Below, piece after piece: positions 1-8,201 of a stretch of 63,417 nucleotides of DNA; within the stretch, counting starts at the first letter, position 1; the number at the start of each line of letters is the position of its first letter. Below the pieces are notes generated by a model that had not been told where the DNA came from, searched no databases, and saw only the letters and a program-made list of their open reading frames with translations. A program made the position numbers and the translations under genes. The stretch covers positions 1-63,417 of the forward strand of contig JAEUHW010000407.1 of the NCBI GenBank assembly GCA_016793245.1. The letters run 5' to 3'. This stretch comes from Planctomycetota bacterium. GTDB taxonomy: Bacteria > Planctomycetota > UBA1135 > JADKAF01.

Positions 1-1
1 G

Positions 2-394
2 CCCGGCGACGTGATCGCCATCCGCACCGGGCGCATGACGGTGTGGCCCGACGAGCAGGCGTACATCAACGACCAACCGGGGCTCTCGCTCGCGGGGGCC
101 CGCTGGCTCGTGGAGGAGCACGGCGCCATCGCGATCGGCTCCGACTCGCTCTCCCTCGAGGCCTTGCCCTCGCCCGAGCCGGAGAACTGGATCCCCGTGC
201 ACACCTACCTGCTCGCCGAGCGCGGCGTCCCCATCATCGAGGTGCTGATGCTGGAGGAGCTCTCGCGAGAGCGCATTTACGAGTTCGCGTTCCTCGCGGC
301 TCCGCTGAAGCTGCGCGGCGCCTCGGGCTCACCGTTCCGCCCGATCGCGATCCCGTTCGCAGAGGGAGCGCGCTCGCGAGATGCCAACGACTAG
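2..394 (+). CDS. Cyclase family protein (kynurenine-formamidase-like), C-terminal part
   Basis: The reading frame is open from the window edge, so the start and N-terminal domain are missing. The visible ~130 residues match the C-terminal half of the cyclase/kynurenine formamidase family (PF04199): a PGDVIAIRTG strand, a segment where the bound metal site is closed, an AIGSDSLSLE motif, and a closing stretch LRGASGSPFRPIAIPFA. Family members hydrolyse amides or lactones with a metal bound by an N-terminal HxGTHxD motif, which cannot be checked here. A strong hairpin follows the stop, so it probably ends its own transcription unit. The neighbouring dehydrogenase and enolase-superfamily genes suggest a role in carboxylic acid catabolism. 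Confidence 0.8.
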   Translation, partial: PGDVIAIRTGRMTVWPDEQAYINDQPGLSLAGARWLVEEHGAIAIGSDSLSLEALPSPEPENWIPVHTYLLAERGVPIIEVLMLEELSRERIYEFAFLAAPLKLRGASGSPFRPIAIPFAEGARSRDAND

Positions 395-410
395 TGCTTC
401 GCGCGCGGGA

Positions 411-439
411 GCTTCGGCGCGGCCGACACGCGCCGAAGC
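411..439 (+). terminator. Hairpin after cyclase gene
   Basis: An 11-bp perfect stem (GCTTCGGCGCG paired with CGCGCCGAAGC) with a 7-nt loop lies 16 nt after the stop codon of the cyclase gene. No T-run follows. It is placed as an intrinsic terminator would be, but a hairpin without a U-tract is weaker evidence. Confidence 0.5.
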
Positions 440-540
440 CCATACCGCAGGTGCAATGTCCCCCCGCGGCGAGCTAAGCTCCCCGAGACCACGCGCCGCC
501 CCTGAGCGCCCCGTCTCCCCTCTTCACCCGGAGCCCCGCC

Positions 541-1428
541 ATGCACCTCTCGACGCACAACTGGATGCGCGCCGAACCCCTCGAAGTCACCCTGAAGCGC
601 ATCAAGCGGCTCGGCTTCGAGAGCATCGAGATCAGCGGCGAGCCGCAGCAGTTCCCCTCGAAGACCTCGCGCGAGCTGCTGAAGAAGCACGGCATCCGCT
701 GCTGGGGCTCGGTGACGCTGACCCTCGGGCAGCGGAACCTCGCCGCGAAGGATCCGAAGCAACGCGCCGCGACCGTCGCGTACATGAAGTCGGTGGCGCA
801 GTTCATCCACGAGCTCGAAGGGCAGGAGATGACGATCGTGCCGGCCACCGTCGGCAAGGTCGTGCCGGACGGGACGCCCGAGGAGGAGTGGGCGTGGGTC
901 GTCGCGGGTCTGCAGGAGATCTACGACTTCACCGAGAAGCACGGGATCCGCATCGCGCTGGAGCCCCTGAATCGCTTCGAGACCTACTTCCTGAACCGCG
1001 CGGATCAGGCCGTGGCGCTCGCGAAGGCCGTCGGCAAGAACTGCGGCGTCTGCCTCGATGTGTTCCACATGAACATCGAGGAGAAGGACATGCTCGCGGC
1101 GGTCCGCCTCGTGGGCCCGCTGCTCACCGACGTGCACGTCGCCGAGAACAACCGCTTGGCGCCGGGCATGGGCTCGATCGACTGGAAGGCTTTCGTCGCG
1201 ACGCTGCGCGCGGTGGGCTACAAGGGCGCGCTCACGATGGAGGCCGTGCCGCCCGTCGATCGCACGCCCGTCTCGCCGTGGCCGAACCAGATCGAGAAGA
1301 ACCCGGTCGACATCTCGCCCGAGCAGCTGAAGTTCATCCAGGACCACGGCAGCAGCCTGCTCAGCGAGGAGTTCTACACCTTCATCTACGAGACGGCGTC
1401 GGCGACGCTGCTGCCTCTCGTCCGCTGA
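541..1428 (+). CDS. Sugar phosphate isomerase/epimerase-like TIM barrel protein
   Basis: This 295-residue protein fits the xylose-isomerase-like TIM barrel family (AP endonuclease 2 fold, PF01261), which includes IolE, hydroxypyruvate isomerase and ketose 3-epimerases. Metal-ligand motifs are visible in order: E in ALEPLNRFET near residue 142, D and H in CLDVFHMN near 178, H in DVHVAEN near 200, and E in TMEAVPP near 234. There is no signal peptide, so it is cytoplasmic. A GGAG Shine-Dalgarno sequence lies 7 nt before the ATG. It starts a run of four same-strand genes with short gaps that looks like a sugar or sugar-acid catabolic operon. The substrate cannot be read from sequence. Confidence 0.85.
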   Translation: MHLSTHNWMRAEPLEVTLKRIKRLGFESIEISGEPQQFPSKTSRELLKKHGIRCWGSVTLTLGQRNLAAKDPKQRAATVAYMKSVAQFIHELEGQEMTIVPATVGKVVPDGTPEEEWAWVVAGLQEIYDFTEKHGIRIALEPLNRFETYFLNRADQAVALAKAVGKNCGVCLDVFHMNIEEKDMLAAVRLVGPLLTDVHVAENNRLAPGMGSIDWKAFVATLRAVGYKGALTMEAVPPVDRTPVSPWPNQIEKNPVDISPEQLKFIQDHGSSLLSEEFYTFIYETASATLLPLVR

Positions 1429-1467
1429 TCCGCTGAGCGCGCGGCCCGCGCGCAACGAGCTCCTAGC

Positions 1468-2631
1468 GTGAAGATCGAACGCGTCGAAGCCGCCTGGCTC
1501 CACGTCCCGCTGCCACCGCAGATGCAGCATCGCTCCGACTTCGGCTTGATCGCCTGTTTCGATGGCGTGCTGGTGAGCGTGCACGGCGAAGGCGGCCTCG
1601 TCGGCTACGGCGAAGCGAAGCCCGCGGTGGGCAGCGCCGGCAACGCCGCGGCCCTGGTCGCGATCGTCGAGCAGGAGCTCCGCCCGTTGCTCGTCGGCCA
1701 GAGCGCGCTCGACGTGAATGCGCTCTGGACGCGCATGTACAACGGCTCGCGCGCGGGGCTCGCGCAGCGCTTCGGCCGCGCGATGCCCGTGCTCGGGCGG
1801 CGCGGCGTGCACGTCGCCGCGATGGCCGGCGTCGATCTGGCGCTCTGGGACCTCGCCGCGAAGGCGCGCGGGCTCTCGGTGCTGGACCTCCTCGGCGGAC
1901 CCGCGCGCCCGAGCGTTCCGGCGTACGCGAGCGGCGGCTGGGCGAGCGCGGAGAAGATCGGCGAGGAGCTCGGCCGCTACGTCGCGCAGGGCTTCCGCGC
2001 GGTGAAGATGCGGATCGGCGCGATGGATGGCGACGCAGGCAGCAGCATCGCGCGCGCTCGCGCGGCGCGCGAAGCGCTCGGCCCCGCGATCCAGATCATG
2101 TGCGACGCGCACGGCACGCTGAACGTCGCTCAAGCGAAGCGCTTCTGCGCCGGCACCGCCGAGCTCGGCCTCCGCTTCGTCGAGGAGCCGGTGATGTCCG
2201 ACGATCGCACCGGGCTCGCCGAGGTGCGCCGCGGCGCCTCCGTCGCGATCGCCGCGGGCGAGAGCGAGTTCAGCGCGTTCGACTTCGCGGAGCTGATCGA
2301 GGCGCGCGCGATCGACGTGCTGCAGCCGGACCTCGCCATCGCGGGCGGGCTCTCGGAAGGGCTCCGCATCGCGGCTTTGGCCTATGCGCACCGGCTCGAG
2401 CTCGCCCCCCACTGCTGGGGATCGGCGATCTCGTTCCAAGCCGCGCGCACGCTCGCCTTCGCAAGCCCCGCAGGCACGTTCTGCGAGGTGCCGATGGGCG
2501 GCGCCCCGCTGCTCCGCGAGATGGCCTCGATCGACCTCGAGCTTCACGACGGGGCGCTCGCGCCGCCGCGCGGGCTCGGCTTCGGCGTGGAGCCCGATCC
2601 CGAGTTCGTGAAGCGCTTCACGCGGCGCTGA
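1468..2631 (+). CDS. Mandelate racemase/muconate lactonizing enzyme family protein
   Basis: The 387-residue product is an enolase-superfamily enzyme, made of an N-terminal capping domain (~1-125) and a C-terminal modified TIM barrel. The catalytic series is visible: K in AVKMRIG (~178), metal ligands D in MCDAHGTLN (~212), E in FVEEPV (~239) and E in AAGESEF (~264), then QPDLAIAGG and APHCWGS near the end. Family members abstract a proton alpha to a carboxylate, acting as sugar-acid dehydratases, racemases or cycloisomerases. It starts with GTG 39 nt after the preceding gene. Its place beside a TIM-barrel isomerase and a hydroxyacid dehydrogenase suggests an acid-sugar dehydratase, which is an inference. 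Confidence 0.88.
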   Translation: MKIERVEAAWLHVPLPPQMQHRSDFGLIACFDGVLVSVHGEGGLVGYGEAKPAVGSAGNAAALVAIVEQELRPLLVGQSALDVNALWTRMYNGSRAGLAQRFGRAMPVLGRRGVHVAAMAGVDLALWDLAAKARGLSVLDLLGGPARPSVPAYASGGWASAEKIGEELGRYVAQGFRAVKMRIGAMDGDAGSSIARARAAREALGPAIQIMCDAHGTLNVAQAKRFCAGTAELGLRFVEEPVMSDDRTGLAEVRRGASVAIAAGESEFSAFDFAELIEARAIDVLQPDLAIAGGLSEGLRIAALAYAHRLELAPHCWGSAISFQAARTLAFASPAGTFCEVPMGGAPLLREMASIDLELHDGALAPPRGLGFGVEPDPEFVKRFTRR

Positions 2632-2688
2632 TTCTCGTTCGGCGCACGCGCCGAGTAGATTGTGCGCCCCCCGTCCGAGGAACGCGTC

Positions 2689-3162
2689 ATGTCGCCCGAC
2701 CCGAACATCCAACACGTCAACGTGAACGTCGATGATCTGCCGACGGCCGTCGCCTTCTATCGCGACGTGCTGGGGCTGGCCCTCGACGCGACACCGGACC
2801 AGGGCTTCGAGTCGCAGTTCTTCCGCCTCCGCGGCGGGCAGCAGATCCACATGAACGCGATCCCGGATCTGCGCCCCTTCCGCGCGCACTTCTGCATGGA
2901 GGTGCCGGACTTCGAAGGCGTCTTCCGCCGCGCGAAGCAGGCCGGCGCCATCGACACGCGCCCGTGGGGCCGCGTGCGGAAGCTCCCGAGCGGCAAGATG
3001 CAGATGTTCGTGCGCGACCCGCACGGCAACCTGATCGAGATCTCGAGCGAGCCCGGCGCGCGCATCGACGCGAAGCTCTTCGAGGACGACCTCGTCGAGC
3101 CGAAGCCGGGCGTCTATCGCATTCCGCGCGGCGCCCCCGAAGGCGGCCACGAGAACGCCTGA
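2689..3162 (+). CDS. VOC family (glyoxalase/dioxygenase fold) protein
   Basis: About 157 residues with the paired beta-alpha-beta-beta-beta modules of the vicinal oxygen chelate fold. Candidate metal ligands are H in IQHVNVNVDDL near the N-terminus, the E/H pair in the central part (HFCMEVPDF), and E in NLIEISSEPG. The frame opens earlier with a GTG at 2662, but the ATG at 2689 is preferred because GAGGAA lies 7 nt before it and the VOC domain begins right after it. It sits inside the catabolic run, 57 nt after the enolase-superfamily gene and 25 nt before the dehydrogenase gene. It may be a lyase, isomerase or ring-cleaving enzyme; the reaction is not determinable. Confidence 0.8.
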   Translation: MSPDPNIQHVNVNVDDLPTAVAFYRDVLGLALDATPDQGFESQFFRLRGGQQIHMNAIPDLRPFRAHFCMEVPDFEGVFRRAKQAGAIDTRPWGRVRKLPSGKMQMFVRDPHGNLIEISSEPGARIDAKLFEDDLVEPKPGVYRIPRGAPEGGHENA

Positions 3163-3187
3163 GCCTAAGAGCTCGGAATCCACGCGG

Positions 3188-4141
3188 ATGATCCTGCTGC
3201 TCGAAAGCCTCCACGCCGACGCCGAGCGCGTGCTCGCGGCCTGCGACGAGCTCCTCCGCGCCGAGGACCCGAACGCCCCGGAGAAGAACATCGACGACTT
3301 CTCGGAGGTGCGGGCGATCCTGACGCGCGGCCGCGGGCGCATCACCGCGAAGCTGATCGATCGCTGCCAGGCACTCCGCGCCGTCGCGCGCGCCGGCACG
3401 GGCCTCGACAACGTCGATACGATCTACGCCAAGTCGCGCAGCATCCCCGTGGTCTACGCACCGGGAGCGAACGCCGCCACCGTCGCCGAGCACACGATCG
3501 CGCTGATCCTCGACCTCGCGCGCGGCATCACGCGCACCGCGAAGCTCGTGAGCGCGGGCCGCTGGGAGGAGCGCAAGCACTTCCAAGGCCACGAGCTCTC
3601 CGGGCTGCGCCTGGGCCTCGTCGGCTGCGGCAACATCGGGAAGCGCGTCGCCGCTCTCGCGCGCGCGTTCGGCATGGAGGTCTTCCGCGCCGAGCGCAGC
3701 GACGGGAGCGCCTCGACCTCCAGCGCAAGCAGCGATCTCCCGCCCACGCTGCCGCTCGGTGAGCTGCTCGCGACCTGCGATGCCGTGAGCTTGCACGTGC
3801 CGCTGAACCCGGCGACGCGCGGCCTGATCGGTGAACGCGAGCTCGCCTCGATGAAGCGCGGCGCTTACCTCGTGAACACCGCGCGCGGCGAGCTCATCGA
3901 CGGCGCCGCCCTGCGCGCGTCCCTCGCCGCCAACCACCTCGGCGGCTTCGCCGCCGACGTGCTCGAGCAAGAGCCCCCCACCGCCGACGATCCGCTGCTC
4001 ACGCACGAACGCGTGGTGCTGACCCCGCACGTCGGCGCGCTCACCGAGCGCACCTATCGCCTCGCCTGCCTTTTCACCGCGGAGAACGTGGTGCGCGTGC
4101 TGCGCGGCGAGACCCCCGAGCCGCGGTCGATCCTGCGCTGA
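3188..4141 (+). CDS. D-isomer-specific 2-hydroxyacid dehydrogenase
   Basis: The 317-residue protein shows the complete family pattern. The NAD-binding GxGxxG motif is in LVGCGNIGKR (~150). The substrate-binding and catalytic R is in VNTARGELID (~238), the E in DVLEQEPP (~266), and the catalytic H in LTPHVGALT (~284). This NAD(P)-dependent enzyme interconverts 2-hydroxy and 2-keto acids and resembles phosphoglycerate-dehydrogenase-like members without the regulatory ACT domain. It closes the run of metabolic genes and is only 25 nt after the VOC gene, consistent with co-transcription. A keto-acid product of the upstream enolase-superfamily enzyme would be a plausible substrate. Confidence 0.9.
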   Translation: MILLLESLHADAERVLAACDELLRAEDPNAPEKNIDDFSEVRAILTRGRGRITAKLIDRCQALRAVARAGTGLDNVDTIYAKSRSIPVVYAPGANAATVAEHTIALILDLARGITRTAKLVSAGRWEERKHFQGHELSGLRLGLVGCGNIGKRVAALARAFGMEVFRAERSDGSASTSSASSDLPPTLPLGELLATCDAVSLHVPLNPATRGLIGERELASMKRGAYLVNTARGELIDGAALRASLAANHLGGFAADVLEQEPPTADDPLLTHERVVLTPHVGALTERTYRLACLFTAENVVRVLRGETPEPRSILR

Positions 4142-4274
4142 GCACGCGGTACGGAATGCGCTCGCGCGTTCCTCGCTCGTAACCGCGGACGTGCTGGAGC
4201 GCGGGTTACTAGCCCGAACTCCGCCGAGGCACGGGGCTTGCCAGCGCGGCGGGCCTCGCTCGCGAGGAACGCCC

Positions 4275-5699
4275 ATGTCGCTCCAGCATCTCGTCGCCGC
4301 GTCCGCCTTGGTCGCCATGCCGCTCGGGCTCGTGTGGCTCGTCCTCGGGCTGACGCCTGCGGCTTCCGATCAGCCCATCGCCTGGGCAGACACCGAGCAA
4401 GCACTCACCGCGCCCTCGCCGCTCCTCGATCCGTTGGTGCTTCGCTTCTCGACATTGGCGCTCGATGGCGTCGCCTCCGAGCCGACGGGCGGCCCTCTCG
4501 CCGAGCTCTGGAGCGCGTTGCGAACCAGCCTCGCGATCGAGTTAGAGCGTGGCACGACCGCAGTTCCCGCGGGCGCGTTAATCGATGCCTGCATCCGCGG
4601 GCAGCCCCTGCTGGTGAAAGCGCTGCTCGCCGCCGGCGCCGATCCAAACGAGAGGGACGAGGACGGCATTCCCGCGATCAGCTATGCCGCCAGCACGCCC
4701 TGCTCGGCCTCCGTCGCAGTCATTCTCCGGTCGCTCCTCGAGGCTGGCGTCTCGGTGGAAGTGCGCGACCAGCAGGAGTGCACCCCGCTCTGGCATGCCT
4801 CGGACGCGGGCAATCTCGAGGCGGTCGAGTTCCTTCTCTCGGCTGGCGCTCGGGTCAACGCGCGCGACTTCCACGGCGGGACCCCGCTCCATGCGGCCGC
4901 CCGCTGCGATGAGCCCGAGGTATCGCGCCTGCTGAAGGCTGGCGGCGCAGACTTGGAATCCATCGACGACGACGGATGCACACCTCTCTTGATCGCCTGC
5001 CAGTTCGGCACAGTATGGATGATCGAAACGCTGCGAGAGCTCGGCGCAGACCTCCACACGCTCGACCTCCAGCGCAACGGAGCGCTGCACCTCGCCGTCG
5101 CCGAATCTCGGCTCCACGTCGTGTACCTCTTGCTAGAGCGTGGCGTCGATCGCGAGCGGAGGAACGCCGCGGGAGAGACGGCGCTGGATCACGGCCTGCT
5201 TCACGCCAATCTCGAGACGATCGAAGCGCTATGGACCGCCAACGAGAGAAGGAGTGCTGCCCGCGAGCCAGATCGCAGGCAGGTACAGCGTTTCGGGTTG
5301 GCAGAGCTCCAGGCCATGGCGGAGAAGTGGGAGCTCACAGAGATGAAGGTCCACGGCTTCGACCCTGTCTTCTGCGATCCCGTGGAGCACAGCACGTTCA
5401 CGCGCCTCCGCATCGAACATAGCTCCCCATCCCACGAGCGATGCACGGAGAAGAGCTGTGCTGCGGAGCGCGGGGTGCGCTGGAAGTTCGGCAGGCTCGC
5501 AGACAGATTCGATGGGCGCTGGGAGCTCGTGTTGCAGAGGGACTTCAACGACTGTCCGCGCGACCTTCGCCTGAGCGGAGTTGGTTGCGGACTGGGGAAC
5601 ACTCGCAAATACGAGCTACTCCCCCACGACGGACAGTGGTACGTGATCGACCTCGATCTCGGCGGAGACCAGAGAGTCCGACGCTTGCCGGGGCGCTAG
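4275..5699 (+). CDS. Membrane-anchored ankyrin repeat protein with Cys-containing C-terminal domain
   Basis: A 474-residue protein with an N-terminal membrane segment (ALVAMPLGLVWLVLGL, ~10-26) followed by about six ankyrin repeats (~95-320) with clear TPLHAAA and LLSAGARVNARD signatures. The C-terminal ~140 residues are unassigned and contain several cysteines, as expected of a periplasmic or exported domain. The frame is open to 4191, but the ATG at 4275 is chosen because it begins just before the membrane segment. The gene uses TTA and other AT-ending codons and looks less GC-rich than its neighbours, a possible sign of transfer. It converges with the HutD-like gene, whose end lies 30 nt away. 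Confidence 0.8.
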   Translation: MSLQHLVAASALVAMPLGLVWLVLGLTPAASDQPIAWADTEQALTAPSPLLDPLVLRFSTLALDGVASEPTGGPLAELWSALRTSLAIELERGTTAVPAGALIDACIRGQPLLVKALLAAGADPNERDEDGIPAISYAASTPCSASVAVILRSLLEAGVSVEVRDQQECTPLWHASDAGNLEAVEFLLSAGARVNARDFHGGTPLHAAARCDEPEVSRLLKAGGADLESIDDDGCTPLLIACQFGTVWMIETLRELGADLHTLDLQRNGALHLAVAESRLHVVYLLLERGVDRERRNAAGETALDHGLLHANLETIEALWTANERRSAAREPDRRQVQRFGLAELQAMAEKWELTEMKVHGFDPVFCDPVEHSTFTRLRIEHSSPSHERCTEKSCAAERGVRWKFGRLADRFDGRWELVLQRDFNDCPRDLRLSGVGCGLGNTRKYELLPHDGQWYVIDLDLGGDQRVRRLPGR

Positions 5700-5729
5700 C
5701 TCCGCACCGCAGCAAAACCACCCGAGCGT

Positions 5730-6353
5730 TCACTTCGAGCGCGCCACGAAGCTCGCGTGCAGCAGCTCGACGCGCGCGCCCTGCGCGCGCAGGAGCACGT
5801 CGTCGCCCACGACGTTGGTCCAGCGCAGGGCATCGCCGACTTGCAACTCGACCACCTCGCCGCCGACGAAGCACGCGAGCCCGCCGCCCAGCACGACGAT
5901 GAGGTGCTCGCCATCTCGGCCGGTCGAGCTCGACTCCGCGCGCACGACCTCCGCGCCGCCCGCCGGCAGCGCGAAGAGGCGCGATACGGCGCGCGTGCTC
6001 GCGCGCTCGACCATGAGGTTCAGATCCTCGGTCGGCCCATCGATCAGGCGCGCCGTGATCCGGTTCTCGCCGGGGAAGTCGAAACGCTCGAAGCGCTGCG
6101 CGAGCCGACGCTCGACGCCTTCCACGTCGAGGATCATGCCTTTGCCGCGCAGCAGCCAGAGCGACCGGTCGATCCCCGGATAGAGCGAGAACGGCCCGTC
6201 GCTCGCGACCTGCGCCACGCTGACCCGCCAGCGGAAAGCGGCGCCGTGCTCGTGCTTCGCGATCGCGACCTCGCGGGTCGTGCCGCCTCCGTTCTTCCAA
6301 GGGAGAACGGGCTGATCGGCGACGCGGAAGTGCTGGAGGGTGGGCGGGGACAT
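5730..6353 (-). CDS. HutD/Ves family cupin-like protein
   Basis: The predicted 207-residue protein has hallmarks of HutD/Ves (PF05962), a bicupin. These include the N-terminal LPWKNGGGTTREVAI motif, the FRWRVSVAQVASDGPFS strand, PGIDRSLWLLRGKGM, and a second cupin half ending in a conserved GGLACFVGGEVVELQVGD pattern. The frame is open further upstream, but the chosen ATG puts the LPWKNGG motif ~18 residues from the start, as in relatives. No histidine-utilisation genes are nearby, so a link to histidine degradation is not supported. It is divergent from the ThuA-like gene with ~57 nt between the starts, so the two promoters must be packed together. Confidence 0.85.
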   Translation of the reverse strand: MSPPTLQHFRVADQPVLPWKNGGGTTREVAIAKHEHGAAFRWRVSVAQVASDGPFSLYPGIDRSLWLLRGKGMILDVEGVERRLAQRFERFDFPGENRITARLIDGPTEDLNLMVERASTRAVSRLFALPAGGAEVVRAESSSTGRDGEHLIVVLGGGLACFVGGEVVELQVGDALRWTNVVGDDVLLRAQGARVELLHASFVARSK

Positions 6354-6410
6354 GGCGAGCAGATCCGCGAGAGACTGGGCGGAACGCGTGCCGGATCCTA
6401 CGCTCTTCAG

Positions 6411-7493
6411 ATGCACCACGCCTCCACTTCACGACGCCTTCGCGGCGTCACGCTCGGCACCTTCCTCTTCCTGTGTGGGCACGGCGCGGCTCAGGAACCC
6501 GCGCCCGCGCCCGCCGATCCCTTCGTCCGCTACGTCGGCAAGAGCGGTCCCTTAGAAGGCAAGAAGATCCTCCTCGTCTCCGGCGACGAGGAGTACCGCA
6601 GCGAGGAGAGCCTGCCGCAGCTCGGGCGCCAGCTGGCACGGCTCGGCGCTACCTGCACCGTGCTCTTCGCGCTGGAGCGCGAGGGCGGCACGATCGATCC
6701 CAACGTGCGCGACGAGATCACCGGGCTCGAGATGCTGGCCGAAGCGGATCTGCTCGTGCTCTTCGTGCGTCTCCGCGTTTGGCCCGACGAAGCGATGCAA
6801 CACATCGCGCGCTACGTCGAGGCGGGGAAGCCGATCGTGGCGCTCCGCACCTCGACGCACGCGTTCGATCTCAAGAAGGACTCGAAGTTCGAGCGCTATG
6901 GGATCCGGAGCTCCACGTGGCGCGGCGGCTTCGGTCGCGAGGTGCTCGGCGAGACGTGGATCGATCATCACGGCGGCCACGGATGGCAGAGCACGCGCGG
7001 CGTGATGGCGCCCGGCGCGGAAGCGCATCCGATCCTGGTCGGCGTCGATCCGAAGACGGTGTGGGATCCCTCCGACGTGTACACGGTTCGGCTCCCGCTG
7101 CCGGAAGGTTGCACGACGCTGCTCTTCGGCGAGGTGCTCTCTGGCATGAAGCCCGACGATCCGCCGGCGCCGCCGACGAAGGACGAGAAGAGCGAGAAGC
7201 TCATCGACTTGAACGCGCCGATGATGCCCGTGGCGTGGACGCGCTCTTGGAAGGCGCCCAACGGAGTCGAAGCGCGCATCTTCACCACGACGCTCGGCGC
7301 AGGCGAGGCGTTCCTCCACGTCGGCACGCGGCGCTTGCTGGTGAACGCCTGCCTCTGGTCGCTCGGCCTCGAGGTCGCGATCCAGCCCGAGCTCGAGATC
7401 TCGCTGATCGGCACCTACGAGCCGCTGCCCTTCGGCTTCAACAAGCATCGCCGCGGTGTCAGGCCGAGCGACCTCGCGTGGCCTCCGCGCTGA
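6411..7493 (+). CDS. Secreted ThuA-like domain protein
   Basis: This 360-residue protein has an export signal (basic start, then LGTFLFLCGHGAAQ, likely cleaved near residue 28) and a ThuA-like glutamine-amidotransferase fold (PF06283). The fold is shown by KILLVSGDEEYRSEESLPQLG near the start, LADLLVLFVRLR in the middle, VALRTSTHAF, and TRRLLVNACLWSLGLEV near the end. ThuA-like proteins are abundant in Planctomycetota and are tied to carbohydrate use, but their reaction is poorly defined. The export signal puts this one outside the cytoplasm. The start was chosen at the ATG before the signal peptide. The next gene begins 25 nt downstream, so the two may be co-transcribed. Confidence 0.82.
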   Translation: MHHASTSRRLRGVTLGTFLFLCGHGAAQEPAPAPADPFVRYVGKSGPLEGKKILLVSGDEEYRSEESLPQLGRQLARLGATCTVLFALEREGGTIDPNVRDEITGLEMLAEADLLVLFVRLRVWPDEAMQHIARYVEAGKPIVALRTSTHAFDLKKDSKFERYGIRSSTWRGGFGREVLGETWIDHHGGHGWQSTRGVMAPGAEAHPILVGVDPKTVWDPSDVYTVRLPLPEGCTTLLFGEVLSGMKPDDPPAPPTKDEKSEKLIDLNAPMMPVAWTRSWKAPNGVEARIFTTTLGAGEAFLHVGTRRLLVNACLWSLGLEVAIQPELEISLIGTYEPLPFGFNKHRRGVRPSDLAWPPR

Positions 7494-7518
7494 GAGCGAG
7501 CGCCGCCGTATCGCGTCG

Positions 7519-8043
7519 ATGACGACCGATCCCGTCGACCCCGATCTTCACGCGCGTTCCCGCTTGCCGCGTCTGCTCGAAGCGCTACACGCCGCGACGG
7601 ACGAGCAGCGTTTCACCGCGCTCGGCGCCACAGTGCTGGAGCTCACGCGACGAGTGGCCCCGCGCCCGTTGACGGAAGCGGCCGCGATCGTCGACGAGGT
7701 GCTCGCCACACCGCTGCCCGAAGGGCTCGCCTTGTTCGCGCAGCGCGAGTTGCGCACACGCCATGCGGCGCTGCCCCTCCACGCGGCCCACCTCTTCTTC
7801 TGGGGGCTCTCGCGCGAAGGCCGCCTCCTGCGTATGGACCTCGATCTCTTCGCGCTGCCCGTCGACGAGGAGCACGACGAGCTCACGCGCTTCCGCGTGC
7901 TGGTCCAAGGCGTGCGCACCACTCCGCAGCTCGCCGACTTCGTCCCCGCCGCTCCCGCGCGAGCCCGCGCCTGCTTGGCGTGCCGCTCCCACGGCGAGGC
8001 GAACGGCGTCGAATGCGCGTCCTGCTCGGGCTTCGGCTGGTAG
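7519..8043 (+). CDS. Hypothetical protein with C-terminal zinc-ribbon-like CxxC pair
   Basis: A 174-residue protein I do not recognise. There is no signal peptide or membrane segment, and most of it looks alpha-helical. The last ~25 residues contain ACLACRSHGEANGVECASC, two CxxC pairs ten residues apart, as in small zinc ribbons or DnaJ-type zinc centres. The ATG at 7519 was chosen over an upstream in-frame start that overlaps the previous gene. The 39-bp palindrome begins 20 nt after the stop. Zinc binding is an inference from cysteine spacing only. Confidence 0.6.
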   Translation: MTTDPVDPDLHARSRLPRLLEALHAATDEQRFTALGATVLELTRRVAPRPLTEAAAIVDEVLATPLPEGLALFAQRELRTRHAALPLHAAHLFFWGLSREGRLLRMDLDLFALPVDEEHDELTRFRVLVQGVRTTPQLADFVPAAPARARACLACRSHGEANGVECASCSGFGW

Positions 8044-8063
8044 CCCACCCTCCCTCCCCCCTC

Positions 8064-8102
8064 GTTGCACAGTAAGGGTGCCAGGCACCTTTACTGTGCA
8101 AC
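8064..8102. repeat. 39-bp near-perfect palindrome
   Basis: Two 19-nt arms flank one central base. The left arm begins GTTGCACAGTAAGGG and the right arm ends CTTTACTGTGCAAC; they pair at 18 of 19 positions, and the centre reads GGTGCCAGGCACC. It lies in the short gap between the zinc-ribbon gene and the ECF sigma fusion, where it could end transcription of the upstream gene. Its symmetry, and the AT content of its arms against the local background, suggest a dispersed REP-like element rather than an ordinary terminator. No second copy occurs in this window. Confidence 0.75.
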
Positions 8103-8201
8103 GGGATCACCGGATGGCGCGGATGGGGTGCACGGCGAGCCGGAGCGGCTGGTTTCGGAGAAGTCGGTCACGAGCACCGAGCGGCGGCAACCAGGAGAGC
8201 G

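Noticed and set aside
391..3411. A 1006-codon open frame on the minus strand across the catabolic genes
   Set aside because: It is low in family resemblance, rich in Arg/Ala/His and antisense to four clear enzyme genes. Long shadow frames are expected in such GC-rich DNA.
5757..6410. N-terminal extension of the ThuA-like protein
   Set aside because: The extension is antisense to the HutD-like gene and lacks protein-like features; the signal peptide begins at 6411.
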